In this document: piece by piece, positions 1 to 5,803 of the stretch
Layout of the letters: the number at the start of each line of letters is the position of its first letter
How positions within the stretch are numbered: position 1 is the first letter of the stretch
Source of the DNA: Sulfitobacter sp.
Lineage (GTDB): Bacteria; Pseudomonadota; Alphaproteobacteria; Rhodobacterales; Rhodobacteraceae
Length of the DNA stretch: 7,014 nt
Direction of reading: 5' to 3'
Assembly: GCA_026421135.1 (NCBI GenBank)
Contig: JAPKCR010000106.1
Span: 1 to 7,014, forward strand
Notes under the pieces: generated by a model
The model's database searches: none
What the model was told of the DNA's origin: nothing
What the model saw: the letters and a program-made list of their open reading frames with translations, nothing else
Translations under genes and position numbers: made by a program

Positions 1-579
1 TAGTATGTGCGCAAAGTGGCCCCCCTTTTTTTCGCGGCCTTCAGGGCATTTGGAGGTTGAGCGGATTTGGTCCAATTACAGCTTGTTCAGATGAGCAAAA
101 CCCACGCTAATCTCAAGACGCATCTTGGGATAGCGCAATATGGCCGGGGGGGGCGAATAGATTCATGATAGTTCATGGTAGGCATGGTGAGGGGGCACCG
201 GCAGCAAATGTTTGCGGTTGTTGGGCCAAGCTTTGGTGAGTAAACGATTCAAAGTTCCGGGATAACTTGGCCCTCGCATAACTTGACATCTATGCTTCAG
301 ATTCTGGATTGTGCCGCAACTCCAAGAATTACTGACCGGCCAGTTGCTGGATATCGCTACACTGGGCTGTCAAAGCATTAAGCTGCGCAGCCCAATGTTC
401 TAACGCTGCAAATCTTTTTGAGCCATTTCGCCACAGCCCGGCTGAACTTGGTCAGCCATTTTGTGTCGGCCATGGATTGAATAAACATTGCTTTCAGTCA
501 ATTAAAAGTCGGTTTTCTTGGTTGTGGTGCCGATGAGGAACAAAGCCGAACGCGCATAAGGCTAGGGAAATTGTGACCA
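1..579. other. Gene-poor left flank, possible degraded remnant
   Basis: No credible gene is visible here. All six frames are interrupted often. The longest ATG-initiated runs I traced are 38 codons (minus, 279 to 163), 31 codons (minus, 473 to 378) and 29 codons (plus, 292 to 381), none with a recognisable motif or a good ribosome binding site. The stretch holds homopolymer-rich segments (C and T runs near 20-33, a run of eight G near 145-152) and a short 10-bp imperfect tandem repeat. The first 25 bases, with a GCGCAAAGTGG core followed by a C run, loosely resemble an insertion-sequence end, but no transposase or matching inverted end is present. It may be mobile-element debris or a decayed gene next to the catabolic cluster. 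No clear terminator for the leftward IclR transcript was found. Confidence 0.5.
162..191. repeat. Imperfect 10-bp tandem repeat, about three units
   Basis: Two consecutive 10-mers, TTCATGATAG (162-171) and TTCATGGTAG (172-181), differ at one base. They are followed by a more diverged unit, GCATGGTGAG (182-191). The period equals about one helical turn. It lies in the gene-poor flank, far from any start codon, so no role can be assigned and chance is a real possibility. Confidence 0.4.
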
Positions 580-1368
580 CTAGCTGGGGGTCCTTGTCAC
601 CGACCGGTCCCGGCAATAGGCCAATAGCGCTTCTACCGCGGCTGCGCCTGGAGCGATTGAAGCAGGATCCACACCGACAAGAGTAATTACCGCTTGAGCT
701 TCATTCTGCCAATCGAGAACCGGCGCTGCGGCGGCGACAAGGCCTGGTATGAATTTGCCTTCTACTGATGCGAAGCCACGCTCACGGGTTCTTTTCACCA
801 TGTCGGAAATGCCGGCTCTGGTAGGTGTCAGATCAGGTGTGATTGCCGGGTTCCGGGAAGCGCGGCGCAGCTGAGCCTCCCTGGCGTTTTCGACAGCCCT
901 TTCTGGTGCCCATGCCAGAAAAGCACGGCCCGTCGCGGAATTCAGGAGGGGGAGTGTCGTGCCTAGTCCCATTGACGTATCGGTTGGCGTTGCGCCGCGT
1001 TCCCACCGGACAACGGTTGCTCCTTGATTTGCCCAGACAGACAGAAGGACGGTCATGCCGGTCTCACTACACAGTTCGTCCAAGCGATCGGCAGCGTAGT
1101 TGACGAAATCATGACGCGCGATCGCGGCGAGGCCAAGTTGCATTGCTTCGGGCCCGATATCGTAGCGCCCAGACTTGCCTTCCTGTTTGACCAACCCGGC
1201 TTGCACGAAAGACGCAAGGTAGCGATGTACCTTGCTAGGGGGCATTCCGCACTCTCGGGCAATGTCGGACAATGAGCGCGGTCCGTTAAATCGGACCATT
1301 AACGCCAAGACACTTAAGGCTGTGTCCAGAGACTTTAGTCCGTGCCCTTGACCGTCATTTTCACTCAT
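580..1368 (-). CDS. IclR-family transcriptional regulator
   Basis: This 262-residue protein has the standard IclR layout and length. An N-terminal winged helix-turn-helix covers about residues 12-75, with the helices around SLSDIARECGMPPSKVHRYL at 32-51 and the wing ending near YDIGP (69-73). A C-terminal effector-binding domain covers about residues 85-255, with the family-typical LLNSATGRAFLAW stretch at 141-153 and a GFASVEGKF segment at 198-206. IclR members next to aromatic catabolic genes (PcaR, PobR and PcaU types) bind small aromatic or related acids and can activate or repress. The ATG overlaps the end of the thioesterase gene by 8 bases (ATGAGTGA), so translation is probably coupled. 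A GGAG lies upstream, inside the thioesterase gene. Its likely targets are the divergent promoters around 1769-1855, which would make it autoregulated. The effector is unknown; salicylate, its CoA ester or gentisate are guesses from context. Confidence 0.93.
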   Translation of the reverse strand: MSENDGQGHGLKSLDTALSVLALMVRFNGPRSLSDIARECGMPPSKVHRYLASFVQAGLVKQEGKSGRYDIGPEAMQLGLAAIARHDFVNYAADRLDELCSETGMTVLLSVWANQGATVVRWERGATPTDTSMGLGTTLPLLNSATGRAFLAWAPERAVENAREAQLRRASRNPAITPDLTPTRAGISDMVKRTRERGFASVEGKFIPGLVAAAAPVLDWQNEAQAVITLVGVDPASIAPGAAAVEALLAYCRDRSVTRTPS

Positions 1369-1768
1369 TCATCGTCTCCAGTATCCCACGCAGCTCGGCA
1401 AGTTCACCTGCGACGATGCCCTGTTCCGTTTGCATAAAAAGGCAACGGACCTCCTTACCTTTGAAAGTCAGCATATCCCCCACGTGCCCTTCATATGCAA
1501 GCGTCACGGTCTTTGCCGACCAGTCCGAAACATGAGTTCGGATCTCAAGCGCATCGCCGTCGCGCATGGGAAACCGGAATTGAGCCGATGCATCGATTAA
1601 CCCGATACCTACAGAATGAAGTTTTTGGCACAGTTTTGCGTGGCCACCAGCAGGGCGTAAGAAGTTATGAAATGTTGCATCCATCCATCGGAAGGTGTTG
1701 GGATAAAAGACTATTCCGGCAGGATCGCAGTCCCCAAAGGTGATGTCGTAGTTCAGTGCAGAAGGCAT
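1361..1768 (-). CDS. 4-hydroxybenzoyl-CoA-type (hotdog) thioesterase
   Basis: This 135-residue single-domain hotdog thioesterase would hydrolyse an aromatic acyl-CoA to the free acid and CoA in the cytoplasm. Residues 12-24, GDCDPAGIVFYPN, match the active-site signature of the Pseudomonas 4-hydroxybenzoyl-CoA thioesterase. D15 aligns with the catalytic Asp17 of that enzyme, and FRWMDA follows at 26-31 as in the family. The length fits (about 140). The ATG at 1768 was chosen because AAGGA sits 7 bases upstream (minus strand, 1780-1776) and because the signature begins a few residues later. The reading frame stays open upstream to 2230, but that part runs antisense through the monooxygenase gene and has no family resemblance. 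With a CoA ligase and an acyl-CoA hydroxylase opposite, the likely role is release of the hydroxylated product, for example gentisyl-CoA to gentisate. A housekeeping role in clearing stalled aromatic-CoA esters is the alternative. Confidence 0.9.
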   Translation of the reverse strand: MPSALNYDITFGDCDPAGIVFYPNTFRWMDATFHNFLRPAGGHAKLCQKLHSVGIGLIDASAQFRFPMRDGDALEIRTHVSDWSAKTVTLAYEGHVGDMLTFKGKEVRCLFMQTEQGIVAGELAELRGILETMNE

Positions 1769-1775
1769 TTTGAAT

Positions 1776-1780
1776 TCCTT
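1776..1780 (-). promoter_or_regulatory. Ribosome binding site of the thioesterase
   Basis: AAGGA read on the minus strand lies 7 bases before the ATG at 1768. It fixes that start in place of the open upstream frame that reaches 2230. Confidence 0.75.
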
Positions 1781-1792
1781 AATGTGAAATCG

Positions 1793-1828
1793 ATTGCGCA
1801 ATGTAGAATAATACATTAGACATTGTGC
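1793..1828. promoter_or_regulatory. Candidate IclR operator, nested palindromes
   Basis: Three overlapping symmetric elements lie in 36 bp. ATTGCGCAAT (1793-1802) is a perfect 10-bp palindrome. AATGTA-N6-TACATT (1800-1817) is a perfect 6-bp inverted repeat. GCGCAATGT (1796-1804) and ACATTGTGC (1820-1828) are an inverted pair with one mismatch across a 15-bp spacer. They sit over the candidate -10 boxes in both directions. IclR proteins bind as dimers or tetramers to palindromes in such divergent gaps. That this one binds here is inference from position and symmetry. Confidence 0.5.
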
Positions 1829-1844
1829 CAAGTCGAGACGGTTC

Positions 1845-1852
1845 GGGGAGGA
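1845..1852 (+). promoter_or_regulatory. Ribosome binding site of the monooxygenase
   Basis: GGGGAGGA ends 3 bases before the ATG at 1856. Its GGAG core gives a normal spacing. It supports this ATG over an in-frame TTG at 1823, which lies inside the operator region and would add 11 residues ahead of the Rossmann fold. Confidence 0.8.
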
Positions 1853-1855
1853 ATC

Positions 1856-2998
1856 ATGTCTAAGCTCAGCAGCATAGAAATACTGGGAGGTGGACCAGCC
1901 GGCCTTTACACCGCAATTCTGATTCGGAAGCTTCTTCCAAATGTTCGGGTGCGCGTCACCGAGCAGAATCCAGAAGGCGCTACCTTCGGTTTCGGGGTCG
2001 TATTTTCGGACCAAGCGCTCGAATTTCTGAGGGCAGAGGATCCCGAGACTCACGATCTGATAACGCCGCATATGGAGCGCTGGCGGAACATGACGCTGAA
2101 TCTGCCGGATGGTACTGTGACTTTGGACGGTGTCGGCTTTACGGCGATTGGCCGGTTGGAACTGATCGAAATTCTGAAAAATCGTGCGCGGGCGCTGGAC
2201 GTCCCGATCCGGTTTAATACGCAGATCCATTCGCTTGACGAGTTGGATGCCGATCTGGTGATAGGGGCTGACGGCTTGAATTCACTTGTGCGGCAGTCAA
2301 TGGAAGCCACCTTTAAGCCTAAGCTGGAATATTTCGACAATCACTTCGCTTGGTTTGGCGCGGAGATCCCGTTTGATACATTAACGCAGACCTTTATCGA
2401 AACCGATAAGGGGCCATTGAACGCGCACCACTACCGGTTTGCCCCTGATCGCAGCACCTTTATCGTCGAATGTGAAGACGCCACTTTTAACGCCTTTGGC
2501 TTCGCAAATATGGACGAAGATCAAAGCGCGGAATTGTGCAGTGATCTGTTCAAGGACGTGCTGAAAGGCACGAACTTAATCACCAACAAGTCTATGTGGC
2601 GGCAGTTTCCGCGCCTGTGGTGTGAAAATTGGGTCGCAGGACGCCACGTGCTCTTGGGTGACGCTGTCCACACGGCGCATTTTTCCATCGGTTCTGGCAC
2701 ACGCCTCGCACTCGAAGATGCAATCGCCCTCGTTCATGCTCTGGCCGCCGAAAAAGACGTGGATGCGGCGCTGGCTAAATATCAAAAAGAACGCCCGCCG
2801 ATTGCACGCAAGATTGTCGACGCGGCAAATACGTCGGCAGATTGGTACGACACATTCGGGGAGAAGTTGGGCTTGGCACCTTTGGATTTTGCCCATGACT
2901 ATCTTATGCGGTCAGGCCGGATGACCGAGGAGCGTTTGCAAAAAATCGCACCAGAGTTTGCTGCCCAATATCAGAAAAGTAGGGCGGTTGTAGGCTGA
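1856..2998 (+). CDS. FAD-dependent aromatic acyl-CoA monooxygenase (salicylyl-CoA 5-hydroxylase type)
   Basis: This 380-residue class A flavoprotein hydroxylase would use NAD(P)H and O2 to hydroxylate an aromatic ring carried as a CoA thioester. The FAD-binding GGGPAG is at 11-16 with the ribose-binding E36 (VTEQN) at the end of the second strand. A DG motif is in DLVIGADGLNSLVR (133-146) and the GD motif in LLGDAVHTAHFSIGSGTRL (266-284). The stretches TFGFGVVFSD (43-52), GFTAIGR (94-100), FAWFGAE (164-170) and the HTAHFSIGSGT segment are characteristic of salicylyl-CoA 5-hydroxylase (SdgC-like) and of the N-terminal half of anthraniloyl-CoA monooxygenase, rather than of free-salicylate hydroxylases. 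The second, Old Yellow Enzyme-like domain of the bifunctional anthraniloyl-CoA enzymes is absent: the protein ends just after the flavin domain. The next gene is a benzoate-CoA-type ligase, which fits a CoA-ester substrate. Salicylyl-CoA to gentisyl-CoA is the favoured reaction; other ortho-substituted benzoyl-CoAs are possible. Confidence 0.87.
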   Translation: MSKLSSIEILGGGPAGLYTAILIRKLLPNVRVRVTEQNPEGATFGFGVVFSDQALEFLRAEDPETHDLITPHMERWRNMTLNLPDGTVTLDGVGFTAIGRLELIEILKNRARALDVPIRFNTQIHSLDELDADLVIGADGLNSLVRQSMEATFKPKLEYFDNHFAWFGAEIPFDTLTQTFIETDKGPLNAHHYRFAPDRSTFIVECEDATFNAFGFANMDEDQSAELCSDLFKDVLKGTNLITNKSMWRQFPRLWCENWVAGRHVLLGDAVHTAHFSIGSGTRLALEDAIALVHALAAEKDVDAALAKYQKERPPIARKIVDAANTSADWYDTFGEKLGLAPLDFAHDYLMRSGRMTEERLQKIAPEFAAQYQKSRAVVG

Positions 2999-3003
2999 GC
3001 ATC

Positions 3004-3019
3004 CGGCCGGCCACGGCCG
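3004..3019 (+). other. Short GC hairpin between monooxygenase and ligase genes
   Basis: Two copies of CGGCCG (3004-3009 and 3014-3019) flank a GCCA loop, giving a 6-bp all-GC stem just after the monooxygenase stop. No T tract follows, so it is not a standard terminator. It could shield the upstream transcript from 3' exonucleases or act as a weak pause. Directly downstream lies the near-palindrome AAAACCGTTTT (3029-3039). Confidence 0.4.
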
Positions 3020-3077
3020 AGCGGAAATAAAACCGTTTTGAGGAAGGGGTGTCGGTGCGAAAGCAACCGGCGTCAGT

Positions 3078-3084
3078 GGAGGAG
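3078..3084 (+). promoter_or_regulatory. Ribosome binding site of the CoA ligase
   Basis: GGAGGAG ends 2 bases before ATG 3087; counting only GGAGG (3078-3082) the spacing is 4, which is rather short. A second G-rich stretch, GGGAGGGGG (3117-3125), precedes an in-frame GTG at 3132, so a 532-residue form from that codon cannot be excluded. Confidence 0.6.
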
Positions 3085-3086
3085 CT

Positions 3087-4730
3087 ATGTCTAATTTGTT
3101 GAGTGATGGAAATCTGGGAGGGGGTACCATTGTGGACCCTCTAAACGATCAAACGCCCGGTTCGATCGAAATCGGTTTTGACAAACGGCACCATTCCAAC
3201 TGTTCCGAGGTTCTTTGGGAGAACCTGCAGCGCAACCCAGACCGATTGGCGGTAACTGGTCCTTCCGGCCAGATGAGCTATCGAACGTTGATTGCGGAGG
3301 CTGGCAAGTGGGGAAATGCATTCATCAACGCGGGATTGGCGCGCGGCGAACGGGTTGCGTTTTTCCTCGACGATACGCCAGTATTTCCTGCGGCCTTTTT
3401 TGGTGCTGTGCGGGCGGGTTTCGTGCCTGTTCTGCTTAACATCCAGACCAAGCCAGATGTCCTGAATTTCTTTCTCAAGGACAGCGGGGCGCGATTTGCA
3501 GTGGTCGAAGCTGACCACGTGGAGGTTTTCAACGGCGACACTCTGAAGGGTACGCAACTGCAAACGAAAATCGTGGCGAATGGTGACGCTCAAGGCTCAG
3601 GTTTCATTGATGGAAATGATTTCATAGCGGGACAGCCCGAAGTTCTGATCTGTGCAGACACCTCTGCTGATGACATGGCGTTCTGGATGTATTCGTCTGG
3701 GTCGACGGGGCGGCCTAAGGGCATTGTGCACTTGCATCATGATATGGCCTACATCCAAAAATCTTTTGGCGCGCATGTGCTAAAGTTGAATGAAACCGAT
3801 ATCTGCTATTCCGTACCCAAAGCATATTTTGCCTATGGTTTCGGCAATTCGCTAGTCTTCCCGTTTTCGTGCGGCGCGGCGACACTTTTGGTTCCCGGAC
3901 AGCCGCTCCCTTCAGTCGTTTTCGACGCCATTGAGGCCTACAGGCCAACTGTATTGTTCGGCTTGCCGACATTGTACACGGCATTGGCCCGCGCCGAAGA
4001 TATAGCTAGCCGCGATCTTTCGTCCTTGCGCCAGTCCATGTCCGCTGCGGAAATCCTTTCGAAAGATGTATATTCAGCGTGGAAGAACCGGGTGGGGCAC
4101 GGGCCAACCGAAGGCCTCGGCTCGACCGAGATGCTGCATATCTACCTGTCCAATACGCTGGAAGATCATCGTCTGGGTGCCGCGGGCGCGCGGGTTCCGG
4201 GATACGAAGTCCGTCTCGAAAAGCCTGATGGCGAAACGGCTCAGCCCGGTGAGGAAGGCGTGATGTTCGTGCGTGGCCATTCTTCGGCCCCGACATATTG
4301 GAACCGGCCGGACAAAACGGCCGACACCATGCGCGGCGACTGGATCTATACGGGGGACCGGTTTGTTGAACGCGATGGCTACTACTTCTTTCAGGGCCGC
4401 GCTGACGATCTGATCAAGGTTTCCGGACAATGGGTCTGGCCGCTTGAGGTCGAACGTTGCCTGAACGAGCATCCGGACGTTCACGAATGTGCCGTACTGG
4501 CGCATCAACTCCCCGACAAGCGCATGGTCTTGCGCGCCGTTGTCAGCGTTGTTCCGGGTGCCGTCACAGGCGAAGCGCAAACCCAAAGCTTACGTGAGCA
4601 CGTCAAGTCGAAGCTAACTCCGTACAAAGCGCCGCGCCAATTCGACTATGTCGACGAATTGCCAAAAACAGGAACGGGAAAAATCGACCGCCAGGCCCTT
4701 ATCAGACTGCAGGAGATTGCAGGCTCCTAA
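3087..4730 (+). CDS. Benzoate-CoA ligase family protein (aromatic acid-CoA ligase)
   Basis: This 547-residue ANL-superfamily adenylate-forming enzyme would convert an aromatic acid, ATP and CoA to the aromatic acyl-CoA, AMP and PPi. The P-loop-like MYSSGSTGRPKG is at 201-212, GSTE (A5) at 345-348, YTGD with the ribose-binding D424 at 421-424, the hinge region GRADDLIKVSGQWV at 437-450, and the C-terminal PKTGTGK with catalytic K532 at 526-532. The segments AYFAYGFGNSLVFP and GSTEMLHIYLSN closely resemble the aryl pocket of Thauera and Rhodopseudomonas benzoate-CoA ligases, including the histidine after STEML (H351). A benzoate-like ring acid is therefore more likely than a fatty acid. Length is usual for the family. 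It follows the acyl-CoA hydroxylase by 88 bp, so it probably supplies that enzyme's substrate, perhaps salicylate. Benzoate, 3- or 4-hydroxybenzoate and anthranilate remain possible. The ATG at 3087 was taken for its SD; the first 25 residues look poorly conserved. Confidence 0.92.
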   Translation: MSNLLSDGNLGGGTIVDPLNDQTPGSIEIGFDKRHHSNCSEVLWENLQRNPDRLAVTGPSGQMSYRTLIAEAGKWGNAFINAGLARGERVAFFLDDTPVFPAAFFGAVRAGFVPVLLNIQTKPDVLNFFLKDSGARFAVVEADHVEVFNGDTLKGTQLQTKIVANGDAQGSGFIDGNDFIAGQPEVLICADTSADDMAFWMYSSGSTGRPKGIVHLHHDMAYIQKSFGAHVLKLNETDICYSVPKAYFAYGFGNSLVFPFSCGAATLLVPGQPLPSVVFDAIEAYRPTVLFGLPTLYTALARAEDIASRDLSSLRQSMSAAEILSKDVYSAWKNRVGHGPTEGLGSTEMLHIYLSNTLEDHRLGAAGARVPGYEVRLEKPDGETAQPGEEGVMFVRGHSSAPTYWNRPDKTADTMRGDWIYTGDRFVERDGYYFFQGRADDLIKVSGQWVWPLEVERCLNEHPDVHECAVLAHQLPDKRMVLRAVVSVVPGAVTGEAQTQSLREHVKSKLTPYKAPRQFDYVDELPKTGTGKIDRQALIRLQEIAGS

Positions 4731-4767
4731 GGCAAAACCAAAACCAAGTTCAATCAGAGGAATAAGA

Positions 4768-5736
4768 ATGAAGACTGTCAGAGAAATTCTGTCCACGGGC
4801 ATCTTGCTTGCTGGAATGGCCGGAGCCGCTCAAGCCCAGGTGCAATCATTTTCGACGCCGCCGCAGGGATCCGTCTGGAACACAATGGCTTCAGTCATTT
4901 CAGGTCAGGCCCGCGAAAGCGCTGGTTTGCGGATGGTCGTCCAGCCCTATGGCGGCAACGCACAGATGATGCAGGCAGTCGATGGCGCACTGGCTGAATT
5001 TTCATTGAACGACGTGAATGACGTTATCACAGCGGTTTCAGGAACAGGGGAATATGCGACCCCAATGCCTAACCTGCGGGTTGTCGCGCGGATCAATCCG
5101 TTTCCGGTCGGTCTGTACGTCAAAGAAGGCTCGGGCATGAAATCCGTGGCCGACCTTGCAGGTCACAGCGTGCCATCGGGATGGGATGCGTTTCCAATCG
5201 CGCGCTCGCATATTTCGGCCATTCTGGCTGCCGGTGGCCTAACTTGGGAAGACGTCAAAGGCGTACCTGTTCCCGAACTGATCCGTGGATCGGATGACAT
5301 GGCCTCCGGTCGGGTCGACAGCGCATTTTTTGCGGTCGGTGGACCTAAAGTTGCCGAGGTGGATGCTTCCGTGGGCGGGGTCCGTTTCCTGACTGTAGAA
5401 GCAAACGACGAAACGCTCGCCAAGATCCAGGCTGTGCGGCCGGCCTTCTATTTCGCTGAGATTACCCCAGCTCCGCCCCGCGTAGGTGTGATTGAGCCGA
5501 TGATGTTCGTGACGTGGGACAACGTCCTGCTTGCTGGGGCGCATGTGCCGGATGAGCAAGTGCAATCCCTTTTGGCAGTGCTGTTTGACGAGAAGGACGC
5601 AATCGGTTCGGCCTATCCTCCGCTGCGCGCGCTGAACATCGACACCGCCTACAAGGACTACCCCGGTGTCATGTATCACCCCGGCGCAGTTGCCTTCTTT
5701 GCCGAACGCGGCATCGCCCTGAGCGCGGGTCAGTAA
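4768..5736 (+). CDS. TAXI-family TRAP transporter solute-binding protein
   Basis: This 322-residue periplasmic binding protein would capture an organic acid and deliver it to the adjacent TRAP permease. Residues 1-23 form a signal peptide: K2 and R5, a hydrophobic core at about 7-20, and AQA at 21-23 before a probable cut at Q24. The mature part has the TAXI pattern: GSVWNTMASVISG near the N-terminus, the VQPYGGNAQMMQAVDG stretch, SVADLAGHSVPSG, and a C-terminal YHPGAVAFFAERG that matches the usual TAXI ending. The ATG at 4768 was chosen because AGAGG (4756-4760) lies 7 bases upstream and the signal peptide begins there; an in-frame ATG at 4648 lies inside the ligase gene and would bury the signal. 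It sits 37 bp after the ligase. Few TAXI ligands are known, so the aromatic-acid ligand is inferred from the neighbours. Confidence 0.92.
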   Translation: MKTVREILSTGILLAGMAGAAQAQVQSFSTPPQGSVWNTMASVISGQARESAGLRMVVQPYGGNAQMMQAVDGALAEFSLNDVNDVITAVSGTGEYATPMPNLRVVARINPFPVGLYVKEGSGMKSVADLAGHSVPSGWDAFPIARSHISAILAAGGLTWEDVKGVPVPELIRGSDDMASGRVDSAFFAVGGPKVAEVDASVGGVRFLTVEANDETLAKIQAVRPAFYFAEITPAPPRVGVIEPMMFVTWDNVLLAGAHVPDEQVQSLLAVLFDEKDAIGSAYPPLRALNIDTAYKDYPGVMYHPGAVAFFAERGIALSAGQ

Positions 5737-5753
5737 ATCTGCGATCCAGATGC

Positions 5754-5780
5754 TGAGAGGGCGATCACGTCGCCCTCTCA
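5754..5780 (+). other. Strong intercistronic hairpin after the binding-protein gene
   Basis: TGAGAGGGCGA (5754-5764) and TCGCCCTCTCA (5770-5780) form a perfect 11-bp stem around the 5-base loop TCACG. No T tract follows; the next bases are AGTTAAG. Full termination is therefore unlikely. Hairpins between a binding-protein gene and its permease genes often protect the upstream mRNA segment, or partly stop transcription, so that binding protein is made in excess. The stem ends 12 bases before the permease ribosome binding site. The function is inference; the symmetry is seen directly. Confidence 0.75.
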
Positions 5781-5803
5781 AGTTAAGAAACGAGGACCAA
5801 AGC

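Larger units (their letters stand above)
1769..1855. promoter_or_regulatory. Divergent promoter/operator region
   Basis: This 87-bp gap separates the leftward thioesterase-IclR pair from the rightward catabolic/transport operon, so promoters for both must lie in or near it. It is AT-rich in its middle. On the plus strand TAGAAT (1804-1809) is a 5/6 match to a -10 box but has no good -35 box, which would suit an activator-dependent promoter. On the minus strand TTGGCA (1831-1826) resembles a -35 box, with TATTCT (1810-1805) at a 15-base spacing, a weak -10. The two -10 candidates overlap. Palindromes described separately cover this core. That promoters exist here is near certain from gene orientation; the individual boxes are tentative. 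Confidence 0.7.

Noticed and set aside
163..279. 38-codon minus-strand frame in the left flank as a small gene
   Set aside because: No ribosome binding site, no recognisable motif, and part of it is made by the short tandem repeat.
843..1275. Plus-strand open frames opposite the IclR gene
   Set aside because: They are antisense shadows of a well-supported regulator gene and contain no recognisable domain.
1810..1831. Sigma-54 promoter on the minus strand, suggested by TTGGCAC
   Set aside because: The -12 TTGC element is missing at the required spacing, so only the -24-like part is present.
1823..1855. TTG start that would lengthen the monooxygenase by 11 residues
   Set aside because: It overlaps the candidate operator, and the ATG at 1856 has a strong GGGGAGGA site directly before it.
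1769..2230. 154-codon upstream extension of the thioesterase frame on the minus strand
   Set aside because: It runs antisense through the monooxygenase gene and the promoter region and has no hotdog-like sequence. The ATG at 1768 has a good ribosome binding site and starts just before the catalytic signature.
4648..4767. ATG start 40 codons upstream of the TAXI binding protein
   Set aside because: It lies inside the ligase coding region in another frame and would bury a clear signal peptide that begins at 4768.
5754..5790. Rho-independent terminator after the binding-protein gene
   Set aside because: The hairpin is strong, but no T tract follows and the permease gene continues on the same strand 24 bases after the stem.
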